A stretch of DNA of 64,000 nt from assembly GCA_004558145.1 (NCBI GenBank), contig SFDQ01000006.1, positions 1 through 64,000 on the forward strand. Reading direction: 5' to 3'. The DNA comes from Oscillospiraceae bacterium. GTDB taxonomy: Bacteria; Bacillota_A; Clostridia; Oscillospirales; Ruminococcaceae. The stretch's first letter is position 1, and each line of letters begins with the position of its first letter. The translations under genes and the position numbers were made by a program. Positions 48,308 to 57,414 of this stretch are shown here, piece after piece. The notes beneath the pieces are model-generated. The model was not told the DNA's origin. It ran no database searches and saw only the letters and a program-made list of their open reading frames with translations.

Positions 48308-50650
48308 ATGAACAAAAACACAAACGAACCCTCCAATGGGGTGAACCGCTCGCTGAAAGTGCGCAGCTATGTGCTGCTGGGCCTGTTTTTGGTGGTGGGC
48401 TGCGGCGTGCTGATCTGGCGGCTCTACACCTGGCAGATCGTGCGCCACGACGAGATGCTGAACGCCGCCGCCAGCCAGCAGATGAAGGATATGACCATCA
48501 CCCCCCAGCGGGGCCAGATCTACGACGCCACCGGCAAGGTGCTGGCCAAGAGCAGCATCGTGTGGACCATCACCGCCGACCCCAGCCAGATCAAGGCGCC
48601 CAGCCTTTCCGAAGAGGAGCTGGAGGCCATGGGCGGCACCGAGACGGACGAGTCCAAGGCGCAGCGCCGGGCCGACCGGGTGCAGGGCATCAGCGAGGAC
48701 CTGGCCGAGATCCTGAGCATGGACGCCCAGGAAATTTACGACAAGCTCATCGACGATTCCAAGCAGTATGTGCTGCTGGCAAAGCAGGTGGACAAGCCTG
48801 TGGCGGATGAAATTTCCCAGTACGCCAGCGACAACAAGCTCAGCCTCATCGTCTCCCAGGACACCAAGCGGGAATACCCCTTCGGCGCCTTTGCCGCCAG
48901 CGTGCTGGGCTTCATGCACGCCGACGGATACGGCTTCTACGGCCTGGAACAATACTATGAGGACGTGCTGGCCGGCACGCCGGGGCGGCTGGTGAGCCAG
49001 CGCACCCCCACCGGCGGCGAGGTGGCCAACGACGACCGGGTGCTCTACGAGGCCAAGGACGGCGACAACCTCATCCTCACCCTGGACGCCGAGATCCAGG
49101 CCATCGCGGAAAAGTATCTGGAAAACTCGGTCAAGGTGAACAACGTTTCCGAGCGCGGCGTGGTCATCGTGATGGACGTGAACACCGGCGCCATCCTGGC
49201 CATGGCCACCAAGCCGGACTTTGACCCCAACGACCCCATGACCATCTACGACCCCGAGCGGGCCGCCCTGCTGGAAGGGCTGGACGGTGAGGAGTACACC
49301 AAGGTGCAGGGCGAGGAGCGCCAGCGCCAGTGGAAGAACAAGACCATCACCGACCTTTATACCCCTGGCTCGGTGTTCAAGCTCATCACCACCAGCGCCC
49401 TGCTGGATTCCGGCACCGCCACCGTCAACTCCACCTTCAACTGTACCGGCAGCTACACCGTGATGGGCACCGACTACTCCTGCGCCGACAACGGCTACGG
49501 CGTCAAGGGCGTGCACGGCTGGCAGAACCTGGGCCAGGTGCTGGAGAACAGCTGCAACATCGCCACCATCCAGGAAGCCCAGCTCATGGGCAAGGAGATA
49601 TTCTCCGACTATTACACCGCCTTCGGCTTCACCGAGCCCACCGGCATCGACCTGCCCGCCGAGCAGTACCCCCGCGAGGGCGTCTCCTATCACAGCGTGG
49701 AAACCATGTCCGCGGTGGACCTTGCCTCCTCCAGCTTCGGTCAGGCCCAGAAGGTCACCCCCATCCAGATGGCCACCGCCGTCTGCGCGGTGGTGAACGG
49801 CGGCTATCTCGTGCAGCCCCACATCGTGAGCAAGATCGTGGACAACGAGGGCAACGTGGTGGAGGAGTTCGAGCCCACCGCCAAGCGTCAGGTCATCAGC
49901 GAGGAGACCAGCGCCGCCCTGCGCAGCATGATGGAAGACGTGGTGGGCGGCGGCGCGGACGGCGCCGCGGGCCGCAACGCCTATGTGGCGGGCTATCACA
50001 TCGGCGGCAAGTCCGGCACCAGTGAAAAGCTGGACCAGGGCCCCCGTGAGGGCACCACCGACGAGTACGAGAAGGTGTCCAGCTTCGTGGGCGTGGTGCC
50101 CATCGACGACCCCCAGATCCTGGTGCTGGCCTTCGTGGACGAGCCCCACGCCGAGACCGAGTTCGGCTCCATGCTGTCCGCCCCTCTGGTGGGCAACATC
50201 ATCAGCGAGGTGGCGCCGTATCTGGGCATCGAGACCGACCCCAGCCTGCTTCCCACCGGCAACGTCACCGTGCCCAATCTGGTCAATCCCTCCAACCCCA
50301 GCTACCAGCAGTGGGATATGGCCCAGGTGGAACTGAACAAGAAGGGCTTTGCCCACCGCAGAGTGGGCACCGGCGAGCTGGTGCTGGCCCAGAGCCCCGC
50401 GGCGGGCGAAAAGGTGCCGGCGGGCTCCACCGTCTACCTCTTCACCGACAGCGCCGACATCCCCACCGTCACCGTGCCCAGCGTGGTGGGCAAGAGCGCC
50501 GCGCTGGCCAAGCAGATATTGAGCGCGGCGGGCCTGAACGCCTCGCTCAGCGCCGAGGAGGGCACTGTCACCGCCCAGAGCGTGGCCGAGAACACCGAGG
50601 CCAAGATGGGCTCGGTGATAGAGCTCACCGTCAGCGGCGCCGAGGGCTGA
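48308..50650 (+). CDS. Class B penicillin-binding protein with two PASTA domains (SpoVD/FtsI type)
   Basis: A 780-residue transpeptidase: one membrane helix (about 21-43), a pedestal domain, then catalytic motifs SVFK (about 355), SCN in ENSCNIA (about 412) and KSGTSEK (about 567). Two PASTA domains follow (about 654-718 and 719-780). It cross-links peptidoglycan in division (FtsI/PBP2X) or cortex synthesis (SpoVD); sequence alone does not decide which, and no second copy is in the window. Start ATG follows GAAGCAAGAGG, weak. Confidence 0.93.
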   Translation: MNKNTNEPSNGVNRSLKVRSYVLLGLFLVVGCGVLIWRLYTWQIVRHDEMLNAAASQQMKDMTITPQRGQIYDATGKVLAKSSIVWTITADPSQIKAPSLSEEELEAMGGTETDESKAQRRADRVQGISEDLAEILSMDAQEIYDKLIDDSKQYVLLAKQVDKPVADEISQYASDNKLSLIVSQDTKREYPFGAFAASVLGFMHADGYGFYGLEQYYEDVLAGTPGRLVSQRTPTGGEVANDDRVLYEAKDGDNLILTLDAEIQAIAEKYLENSVKVNNVSERGVVIVMDVNTGAILAMATKPDFDPNDPMTIYDPERAALLEGLDGEEYTKVQGEERQRQWKNKTITDLYTPGSVFKLITTSALLDSGTATVNSTFNCTGSYTVMGTDYSCADNGYGVKGVHGWQNLGQVLENSCNIATIQEAQLMGKEIFSDYYTAFGFTEPTGIDLPAEQYPREGVSYHSVETMSAVDLASSSFGQAQKVTPIQMATAVCAVVNGGYLVQPHIVSKIVDNEGNVVEEFEPTAKRQVISEETSAALRSMMEDVVGGGADGAAGRNAYVAGYHIGGKSGTSEKLDQGPREGTTDEYEKVSSFVGVVPIDDPQILVLAFVDEPHAETEFGSMLSAPLVGNIISEVAPYLGIETDPSLLPTGNVTVPNLVNPSNPSYQQWDMAQVELNKKGFAHRRVGTGELVLAQSPAAGEKVPAGSTVYLFTDSADIPTVTVPSVVGKSAALAKQILSAAGLNASLSAEEGTVTAQSVAENTEAKMGSVIELTVSGAEG

Positions 50651-50743
50651 GGGCCTGTACACATGCGCGGGCCGGCGGCCGCATACAGTAGTAAAAAAGG
50701 ACAAGAAGGGCGCCGCGGCGCTCTGCAAGGGAGGTCTTTTACC

Positions 50744-52132
50744 ATGTATCCCATCCCACTGAATCAGCTTCTGGCAGGCCTTGCCCCGGCGGGCAGCCTG
50801 GGCGGTGAGCCCGTCACCGCCGTGGTCACCGACAGCCGCAAGGTTGTCCCGGGCTGCGTGTTCGTCTGCTTTCCCGGCCAGCGGGTGGACGGCCATGACT
50901 ACGCCGCCGCCGCCATCGGGGGCGGGGCGCTCTGCGTGGTGGCGAACCACCCGGTGGAGGGCGTCCCGGCGGACAAACTGGTGCTCGCGCCCAGCAGCCA
51001 CAAAGCCATGGTGCGCATGGGGGCCAACTACCGCATGCTCTTTGCGCCCAGGATGATCGGCGTCACCGGCAGTGTGGGCAAGACCACCACCAAGGAATTC
51101 TGCTACGCGGTGCTCTCCGCCTTTGGCGAGACCATCAAGACCGAGGGCAACCAGAACAACGAGATAGGCATGCCCAACACCCTCTTCCGCCTGGAGCCCA
51201 CCACCCGGTACGCCGTGGTGGAGATGGGCATGAGCGCGCTGGGCGAGATCGAGCGCCTCAGCCGCGCGGCCCGGCCCTCGGCGGGGCTCATCACCTGCAT
51301 CGGCGTGTCCCACATGGAGAGCCTGGGCAGCCGGGAGAACATCCTGAAGGCCAAGCTGGAGATTTGCGCCGGCCTGCCGGACGGCGCGCCCCTGGCTCTG
51401 AACGCCGACGACGAATACCTGTGCAAGGCAAAGGACCAGGGCCTCATCCCCGGCCGCCTCGCGCCTGTCTGGTACGGCGTTGAGGCCCCCTGGGCGGATG
51501 TGCGGGCCGAAGCCATCGAGAGCGGCCCCGAAGGCGAGCGCTTCACCCTGGTGGACGGCGGCGAGCGCTTCGCGGTGCGCATCCCCGCCATGGGGCGGCA
51601 CAACGTCTACAACGCGCTGGCGGCCTACGCCGCCGCCAGCCGCCTGGGCCTGGACAAGGCGAAATGCGCCGCGGCGCTTTCCAACTACGAGGCCACCGGC
51701 ATGCGCCAGCATGTGGTGAAAAAGGCGGGCCTCACCGTGGTGGAGGACTGCTACAACGCCAGTCCGGACAGCATGAAGGCCAGCCTTGCCATGTTCAGCG
51801 CCTTCGACGCAGGTTCCGGCAAAAAATACGCCCTGCTGGGGGATATGCTGGAGCTTGGCTCCATCTCCGAAGAAGCCCACCGGCAGGTGGGCCGCTGGGC
51901 CGCCGAAGCGCACCTTGCGGGGCTGGTGGCCCTCGGGCCCGAGAGCCGCGCCATGGCTGAGGAGGCCGAAAAGGCGGGCCTTGCGGCGGTGCACTGCGAC
52001 ACTCCCGCGGCGGCGCTCGCGGCCCTCAAAGGGCTTTTGAAGCCCGGCGACGCGCTGCTGGCCAAGGCCAGCCGGGGCATGAAGCTGGAAAATATCCTGA
52101 AAGCCCTTTACGGCGAGGAAACTTTGCAATAA
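50744..52132 (+). CDS. murF: UDP-MurNAc-tripeptide-D-alanyl-D-alanine ligase
   Basis: A 462-residue Mur ligase adding D-Ala-D-Ala to the UDP-MurNAc tripeptide. ATP loop GVTGSVGKTTTKEF; EGNQNNEIGMPNTLFRL and EMGMSALGEIERL are MurF signatures; the C-terminal domain has EDCYNASPDSMKASL. AAGGGAGG precedes the ATG. It follows the transpeptidase directly, where murE is more usual; murE here lies at 62.5 kb. Confidence 0.96.
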   Translation: MYPIPLNQLLAGLAPAGSLGGEPVTAVVTDSRKVVPGCVFVCFPGQRVDGHDYAAAAIGGGALCVVANHPVEGVPADKLVLAPSSHKAMVRMGANYRMLFAPRMIGVTGSVGKTTTKEFCYAVLSAFGETIKTEGNQNNEIGMPNTLFRLEPTTRYAVVEMGMSALGEIERLSRAARPSAGLITCIGVSHMESLGSRENILKAKLEICAGLPDGAPLALNADDEYLCKAKDQGLIPGRLAPVWYGVEAPWADVRAEAIESGPEGERFTLVDGGERFAVRIPAMGRHNVYNALAAYAAASRLGLDKAKCAAALSNYEATGMRQHVVKKAGLTVVEDCYNASPDSMKASLAMFSAFDAGSGKKYALLGDMLELGSISEEAHRQVGRWAAEAHLAGLVALGPESRAMAEEAEKAGLAAVHCDTPAAALAALKGLLKPGDALLAKASRGMKLENILKALYGEETLQ

Positions 52133-52224
52133 AATAAGACGGGTATCTTTCCGGCGGCCTTTTTGCGCCGCGGCATCACACCGGGCCCAAAGCCCGGCAA
52201 AAAGTGAGAGGGAGTTTTTAAAGT

Positions 52225-53235
52225 ATGGCACGCTATGCGCTCATCCTTGCGGCATTCACCGGGTTCGTCCTTTCGGCGGTGTCCGGCATCGTCATCGTCC
52301 CCTTTTTGCACAAGCTGCACTTCGGGCAGACCATCAAGGAGATAGGCCCCACCTGGCACAACAAGAAGCAGGGCACCCCCACCATGGGCGGCCTGTGCTT
52401 CATCTTCGCCTCCACCGTGGCGGTGGCCCTGGCGACTCTGAGCCTTCTGCACAGCGCCCCCGAGATGCTGGGCGGCCCCACCGCCCGCAGCCTCTACATC
52501 GCCATGTTCTCCGCCTTCGCCTTCGGCATGGTGGGCTTTCTGGATGACTTCATCAAGGTGGTCAAAAAGCGCAACCTGGGCCTGCGCGCCATGCAGAAGA
52601 TCGTGGCGCAGCTGCTCATCACCACCGCGCTGCTGTTCGCGCTGCACATGAACGGCACCCTCACCACCTTTGTCACCCTGCCGGGCCTGGGCTATGTGGA
52701 CCTGGGGCTTTTGTACTACCCGCTGTCCTACGGCCTCATCATCGGCATCGTCAACGCGGTGAACCTCACCGACGGCATCGACGGCCTGTGCAGCTGCGTG
52801 ACCTTTGTGTCCATGCTGGGCTTTTTGACCCTGACAAGCCTTCTGGGCGAGTTCAACCTGAGCATTTTCGCCGCCGCCATGGCGGGCGCGCTCACCGGCT
52901 TTCTGTTCTGGAACTTCTATCCGGCCAAGACCTTCATGGGCGACACCGGCAGCATGTTCCTGGGCGGCACGGTGGCGGGCATCGCCTACGCCATGGGCCG
53001 GCCGGAGCTCATCTTCTTCTTTGGCGCGGTGTATATCTGGGAGGCCACCACGGTGGTCATCCAGGTCACCTATTTCAAGCTGACCCACGGCAAGCGCCTG
53101 TTCAAAATGACCCCCATCCACCACGCCTTTGAGATGCGCGGCTGGAGCGAGGTCAAGATCGATTGCGTGTTCAGCTTCATCGCCTTCGGCGCCGCGGCGC
53201 TGGGCGTGCTGTTCGCCTACGTTTACTACCTGTGA
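52225..53235 (+). CDS. mraY: Phospho-MurNAc-pentapeptide transferase
   Basis: A 336-residue polytopic enzyme transferring phospho-MurNAc-pentapeptide to undecaprenyl phosphate (lipid I). Motifs: GTPTMGGLCF, FLDDFIKVVKKRNLGL, NLTDGIDGL and FMGDTGSMFLGG with catalytic Asp residues, and PIHHAFEMRGW. About ten membrane helices. GAGAGGGAG precedes the ATG. The 92-bp gap after murF holds a small GC hairpin only. Confidence 0.97.
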   Translation: MARYALILAAFTGFVLSAVSGIVIVPFLHKLHFGQTIKEIGPTWHNKKQGTPTMGGLCFIFASTVAVALATLSLLHSAPEMLGGPTARSLYIAMFSAFAFGMVGFLDDFIKVVKKRNLGLRAMQKIVAQLLITTALLFALHMNGTLTTFVTLPGLGYVDLGLLYYPLSYGLIIGIVNAVNLTDGIDGLCSCVTFVSMLGFLTLTSLLGEFNLSIFAAAMAGALTGFLFWNFYPAKTFMGDTGSMFLGGTVAGIAYAMGRPELIFFFGAVYIWEATTVVIQVTYFKLTHGKRLFKMTPIHHAFEMRGWSEVKIDCVFSFIAFGAAALGVLFAYVYYL

Positions 53236-53268
53236 TTTCTGGATGTTGAGAAAGGGGGCGGTGCCGCC

Positions 53269-54612
53269 GTGTCCACAAGAGATATGTCCGGCCGGCCGCT
53301 GCGCCGCCCGCCTGTGTCCGGGAGCGTCCGCCCCGCTCCTGCGCGGCCCATGCCCGCGCCCCGGCCCGCCGCCGGGCGCTCGGGCCGCATGCGCCCGGTG
53401 GGCGCGTCCCGCCGCAAAATGCCCTGGCCCGCCATGTTCACCAAGGACCCCGGCCCTTTGAGCGGCGGCCTGCTGGCAAACCTTGTGGTGCTGCTGGTGT
53501 TCGGCCTCATCGTGCTGTTCAGCGCCAGCTACGCCATCGCCTACTACAAATTCGGCGACAGCTACCACTACATCCGCAGCCAGGCCATCTATGCGGTGGT
53601 GGGCTTCGCGGCCATGCTGATCATCAGCCGGGTGAACTACCGCTGGCTGCTGCGCTTCGCCTGGCCCCTCTACTGGGTCACGCTGGTGCTGCTGGTGGCG
53701 GTGCTGTTCATGCCGCCCATCAACGACGTGCACCGCTGGATCAACATCAAGGGCCTGCCCACCGTGCAGGTGGGCGAGATCGCCAAGTTTTCCATCGTGC
53801 TGCTGCTGGCAACGCTGTTTGAACAGAACCGCAGCCGCATGCGCAACTTCCGCCAGGGCATCCTGCTGCCGGGCGTGCTGCTGCTGCCCATGCTGGTGCT
53901 GCTGCGCCTGGAGCCCCACAACAGCGCCATGATCCTGATGTGCTGCATCACCGCCACGATGATGTTCGTGGGCGGCACCAACCTGATGTGGTTCGGTGTG
54001 GGCGGCGGCGCGGCGGCAGGCGGCATCGCCCTGCTGCTCATCACCAGCAAGGGCTACGTGCAGGAGCGCCTTTCCGGCTGGCTGGACCCCTTCTCCGACG
54101 TGCTGGACTCCACCATGCAGACCGCCCAGGGCCTCTACACCATCGGCTCCGGCGGCTGGTTCGGAGTGGGCCTGGGCAACTCCACCCAGAAGCACATGTG
54201 GCTCTCCGAGGCGCAGAACGACTTCATCTTCGCCATCCTGGGCGAGGAACTGGGCTTTGTGGGGGCGCTGCTCTGCATCGCCCTCTTCGCGCTGCTCATC
54301 GCCCAGGGCATCTATGTGGCCGTGAACGCCCCCGACCGGGCGGGCTGCCTTCTGGTGGTGGGCGTTATGGCCCAGATCGGCTTCCAGTTCTTCTTCAACG
54401 TGGCGGTGGTCACCAACACCATCCCCAACACCGGCATCAGCCTGCCCTTCTTCTCCTCCGGCGGCACCAGCCTTTTGCTGCTGCTGGGCGAGATGGGCGT
54501 GGTGTTCAGCGTCAGCCGGGCGGCCAACAAGGCAAGAGCCGAGCGAAAGGCACGGCAGGCCGAGGAAAAGGCCCGCCAGGAGACCCACGTGTTCCGTGCA
54601 AACAAAACCTGA
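53269..54612 (+). CDS. ftsW: FtsW/SpoVE-type peptidoglycan polymerase
   Basis: A 447-residue SEDS-family glycosyltransferase with a long Pro/Arg-rich cytoplasmic N-terminus (about 65 residues), ten predicted helices, and family motifs HRWINIKGLPTVQVGEIAKF and NTIPNTGISLPFFSSGGTSL. It polymerises lipid II with its partner PBP. GTG start with AAAGGGGG upstream; an ATG five codons later is possible. murD, usual before it, is missing here. SpoVE cannot be excluded. Confidence 0.93.
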   Translation: MSTRDMSGRPLRRPPVSGSVRPAPARPMPAPRPAAGRSGRMRPVGASRRKMPWPAMFTKDPGPLSGGLLANLVVLLVFGLIVLFSASYAIAYYKFGDSYHYIRSQAIYAVVGFAAMLIISRVNYRWLLRFAWPLYWVTLVLLVAVLFMPPINDVHRWINIKGLPTVQVGEIAKFSIVLLLATLFEQNRSRMRNFRQGILLPGVLLLPMLVLLRLEPHNSAMILMCCITATMMFVGGTNLMWFGVGGGAAAGGIALLLITSKGYVQERLSGWLDPFSDVLDSTMQTAQGLYTIGSGGWFGVGLGNSTQKHMWLSEAQNDFIFAILGEELGFVGALLCIALFALLIAQGIYVAVNAPDRAGCLLVVGVMAQIGFQFFFNVAVVTNTIPNTGISLPFFSSGGTSLLLLLGEMGVVFSVSRAANKARAERKARQAEEKARQETHVFRANKT

Positions 54613-54631
54613 CTCCAAAGGAGAGAACGAT

Positions 54632-55750
54632 ATGCGCGTGCTCATCGCCGCCGGCGGCACTGCCGGCCACATCAACCCGGCACTGGCCATCGCGGGGGCC
54701 ATCAAGGCCCACCGGCCGGACGCCGAGATACATTTTGCGGGCCGCAAAGAGGGCATGGAATACCGTCTGGTCACCCAGGCAGGCTATCCCTTCCACCACA
54801 TCGAGGTCAACGGCATCCAGCGAAAGCTGACCCCCAAGAACGTCGCCCGCAACGTGCAGGCGGTGTATCATCTGGCCCTCTCCGGGCCCCGGGCCAAAAA
54901 GATGCTGCGGGCCCTGAAGCCCGATCTGGTCATCGGCTGCGGCGGCTACGTCAGCGGGCCGGTGGTGCGCTGCGCCGCAAAAATGGGCATCCGCACCGCC
55001 ATCCATGAGCAGAACGCCTTCCCCGGCGTGACCAACAAGCTGCTGGCCAAGGACGTGGACGTCATCTTCGCCGCGGTGCCCGCCGCGGTGGAAAAGCTGG
55101 GCGCGCCGGAAAAGACCAGCGTGGTGGGCAATCCCGTGCGGCCCGAGATCTTCATGCAGAACCGCGACCTGGCCCGCGCCAAACTGGACGCCGGCCAGCG
55201 CATCGTCATCCTCAGCTTCGGCGGCAGCCTGGGCGCGCGGCGCATCAACGAGGTGGTGGCCGAGCTGGTGGCCTGGGAGAAGACCTGCCCCTGGAACATC
55301 CTGCACATCCACGCCACCGGCAGCCGGGGCGTGGAGCTGTTCCGCAGGCTGCTGGCGGAAAAGGGCGTGCAGCCCGGCAGCCGCCTGCAGGTGCAGGAAT
55401 ACATCGAGAACATGCCTGAGCTGCTGGCTGCGGCGGACCTGGTCATCAGCCGCGCCGGCGCGCTGACCCTGGCGGAGCTGGAAGCGGTGGGCCGCGCGGC
55501 CATCCTCATCCCCAGCCCCAACGTGGCCGAAAACCACCAGTATTACAATGCCCTGGAACTGCAAAAGGCCGGGGCGGCGGTGGTCATTGAGGAAAAGGAC
55601 CTCACCGGCGGGGTGCTGGTGCAGACGGTGCAGCAGCTGGTGCAGGAGAACGGCAAGCTGGCGGTGATGGGCAAGATGGCCCGCGCCCTGGCCGAGCCGG
55701 AAAGCCTTGAAAAAATTTGGGCAAAGCTGGCCGAACTGATGGAACAGTGA
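54632..55750 (+). CDS. murG: UDP-GlcNAc:lipid I N-acetylglucosaminyltransferase
   Basis: A 372-residue GT28 enzyme forming lipid II: N-terminal AAGGTAGHINPALAIA, VIGCGGYVSGPVV, HEQNAFPGVTNKLLA, and the UDP-GlcNAc site ISRAGALTLAELEAVGRAAI with IPSPNVAENHQ. AAAGGAGAGAACG precedes the ATG. It ends the lipid II branch of this cluster. Confidence 0.97.
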   Translation: MRVLIAAGGTAGHINPALAIAGAIKAHRPDAEIHFAGRKEGMEYRLVTQAGYPFHHIEVNGIQRKLTPKNVARNVQAVYHLALSGPRAKKMLRALKPDLVIGCGGYVSGPVVRCAAKMGIRTAIHEQNAFPGVTNKLLAKDVDVIFAAVPAAVEKLGAPEKTSVVGNPVRPEIFMQNRDLARAKLDAGQRIVILSFGGSLGARRINEVVAELVAWEKTCPWNILHIHATGSRGVELFRRLLAEKGVQPGSRLQVQEYIENMPELLAAADLVISRAGALTLAELEAVGRAAILIPSPNVAENHQYYNALELQKAGAAVVIEEKDLTGGVLVQTVQQLVQENGKLAVMGKMARALAEPESLEKIWAKLAELMEQ

Positions 55751-55784
55751 GCAGCGCCCGGCAAAAAAGGAGGCGGCGCAGCCT

Positions 55785-57038
55785 GTGAGCGACAAGAACA
55801 AACGGACGGTGCGCCGCCCCGGCGAACGGCCTGCGCCCCAGGCCCCGCTTTTTGACCAGCAGACCGCCCCCATCCCCAGGCAGCCCCGCCGCCAGACGGG
55901 GGAGATGCAGCAGATGGTGCTGCCCCTGGGCGCGGTGGGTATGGAGCCGCTGAACGCCCCGGAGCCCGCCCCCCGGCGGCGGAAAAAGGCCGGGGGCAGA
56001 AAAAGGCCCGAAAGCGGACCCGCCCGCCGCCGGCAGATGACCCGGGGCGAGATGCGCCGCCGCCGCAGACGGCGGCGCTGGCTGGCCTTTTTCTTTGTGG
56101 TGTTTCTGATGGCGGTGGGGTTCATCCTCTCGGTCACGGTGCTGTTCAAGGTCAAGCACATCGTGGTGGAAAACCTGGACAAGACCACCCCCGCCAACAC
56201 CGGCATCTACACCGAGGACGCCATCCTCGGTGCGCTGGCCGTGCCGCTGGAAGAAAACCTCTTTGGTTTCTCTGCCGCCGAAAAGCAGGCAGAGATGGAG
56301 CTGCAGCTGCCCTATCTTGAGACCATCAAGGTGCGCCGCCGCCTGCCGGACACAGTTGTGGTGCAGGTGGCCCCCGCCACCGAGAGCTGGTGCGCCAAGA
56401 CCGACTCGGGCTGGGCCATCCTCAGCGACGGGCTGAAAGTTTTGAAAGTGCAGACCGACCAGCCCGCCGACCTGCCGGTCATCACCGGCCTGGGGGTCAA
56501 CGCTCCCACCGCGGGGCGCTTCCTCTCCCTGACCACCGAGGCCCAGAGCGAGCAGATCGCCGACCTGATGGAGCAGCTCTACGCCCAGGATCTGGCCGGC
56601 AGCTGCACCCGCATCGACATGGGCCTTGGCACCGACGCCTACTTCGTCTACGACGGGCGCATCAAAGTGCTGCTGGGCACCTTCAACAATCTGGATTACA
56701 AGCTGAGCGTGGCCGCCCTGCTGCTGAAAAACGAGAGCGGCGAGTACCTCAGCTCCACCGACCGGGGCACGCTGGATGTTTCCAGCCAGCTGGACGATTC
56801 GGTCCACCGCTTCACCTTTGCCCCCGGCAGCTTTGAGCAGGAGGAGAGCGAGCCTCCGCCGCCGGACAGCGCCAACTCCGCCTCCAGCAGCGCGGCCTCC
56901 GGTTCGACTTCCGGCGCGGCGTCCGGTTCCGCGTCCGCCTCGCAGCCCTCTTCCGATTCCGTGCCGGCCTCTTCCGCGCCGGCCTCCGGGTCCGCATCCG
57001 ACAGCACCTCCCAAAGCACCTCCCAGCCGGAAGAATAA
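55785..57038 (+). CDS. ftsQ: Cell division protein FtsQ/DivIB
   Basis: A 417-residue bitopic protein. A cytoplasmic N-terminus of about 97 residues carries a long Arg run; a membrane helix (about 99-120) precedes a POTRA domain (FKVKHIVVENLDKTTPANTG) and the beta domain. The last 70 residues are almost only Ser, Ala, Gly and Pro, much longer than usual tails. GTG start with AAAGGAGG upstream. It closes the cluster before a strong terminator; ftsA and ftsZ are not here. Confidence 0.92.
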   Translation: MSDKNKRTVRRPGERPAPQAPLFDQQTAPIPRQPRRQTGEMQQMVLPLGAVGMEPLNAPEPAPRRRKKAGGRKRPESGPARRRQMTRGEMRRRRRRRRWLAFFFVVFLMAVGFILSVTVLFKVKHIVVENLDKTTPANTGIYTEDAILGALAVPLEENLFGFSAAEKQAEMELQLPYLETIKVRRRLPDTVVVQVAPATESWCAKTDSGWAILSDGLKVLKVQTDQPADLPVITGLGVNAPTAGRFLSLTTEAQSEQIADLMEQLYAQDLAGSCTRIDMGLGTDAYFVYDGRIKVLLGTFNNLDYKLSVAALLLKNESGEYLSSTDRGTLDVSSQLDDSVHRFTFAPGSFEQEESEPPPPDSANSASSSAASGSTSGAASGSASASQPSSDSVPASSAPASGSASDSTSQSTSQPEE

Positions 57039-57044
57039 ACACAG

Positions 57045-57080
57045 AAGGCCGCCGCCCGATAAAATCGGGCGGCGGCCTTT
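57045..57080 (+). terminator. Terminator of the division/cell-wall cluster
   Basis: AAGGCCGCCGCCCGAT (57045-57060), loop TAAA, and its 16-base complement to 57080, followed by TTCT. Confidence 0.88.
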
Positions 57081-57126
57081 TCTGCGGCGGGATTTGTGCT
57101 ATACTGAAAAAAAGGGGGGTGGACCC

Positions 57127-57360
57127 ATGGCGTTTATGGGTATCCTGTTCTTAAACGCGCTCCTGATGGCAATGCTTGCCTTTATGGGCCTGGGCATTTT
57201 GGGGCTGGTCCTGGGGGTGGTGTTCCTCCTTTTGTGGCGCGGCGCGAAAAAGAGGGGAGAAAACCGCCAGACCCTGTTTTTGCTGCTGGCTGTTCTGGGC
57301 GGCCTGCTGGCCCTGGCGGGGGCGGTCACCCTGGTGCTGTTCCTGCTGATGCTGTATTAA
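57127..57360 (+). CDS. Small two-helix membrane protein of unknown function
   Basis: A 77-residue protein with two long hydrophobic helices (about 3-36 and 48-75) joined by a basic loop GAKKRGENRQT. AAAGGGGGGTGG precedes the ATG, and TGCTATACT at 57098-57106 is a likely extended -10 element. It stands alone between the ftsQ terminator and a bidirectional terminator. I do not recognise a family. Confidence 0.65.
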   Translation: MAFMGILFLNALLMAMLAFMGLGILGLVLGVVFLLLWRGAKKRGENRQTLFLLLAVLGGLLALAGAVTLVLFLLMLY

Positions 57361-57365
57361 AAAAC

Positions 57366-57404
57366 AAGGAAAGGCCCGGGCGCGCCGCCCGGGCCTTTCC
57401 TTTT
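57366..57404. terminator. Bidirectional terminator between convergent genes
   Basis: AAGGAAAGGCCCGGG (57366-57380) pairs fully with CCCGGGCCTTTCCTT (57388-57402), between the small membrane gene and the asnB-like gene on the other strand. Confidence 0.9.
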
Positions 57405-57414
57405 CGCAAAACAC

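Noticed and set aside
48254..52231. 1325-codon minus-strand ORF opposite the PBP and murF
   Set aside because: Same composition artefact as other antisense frames.
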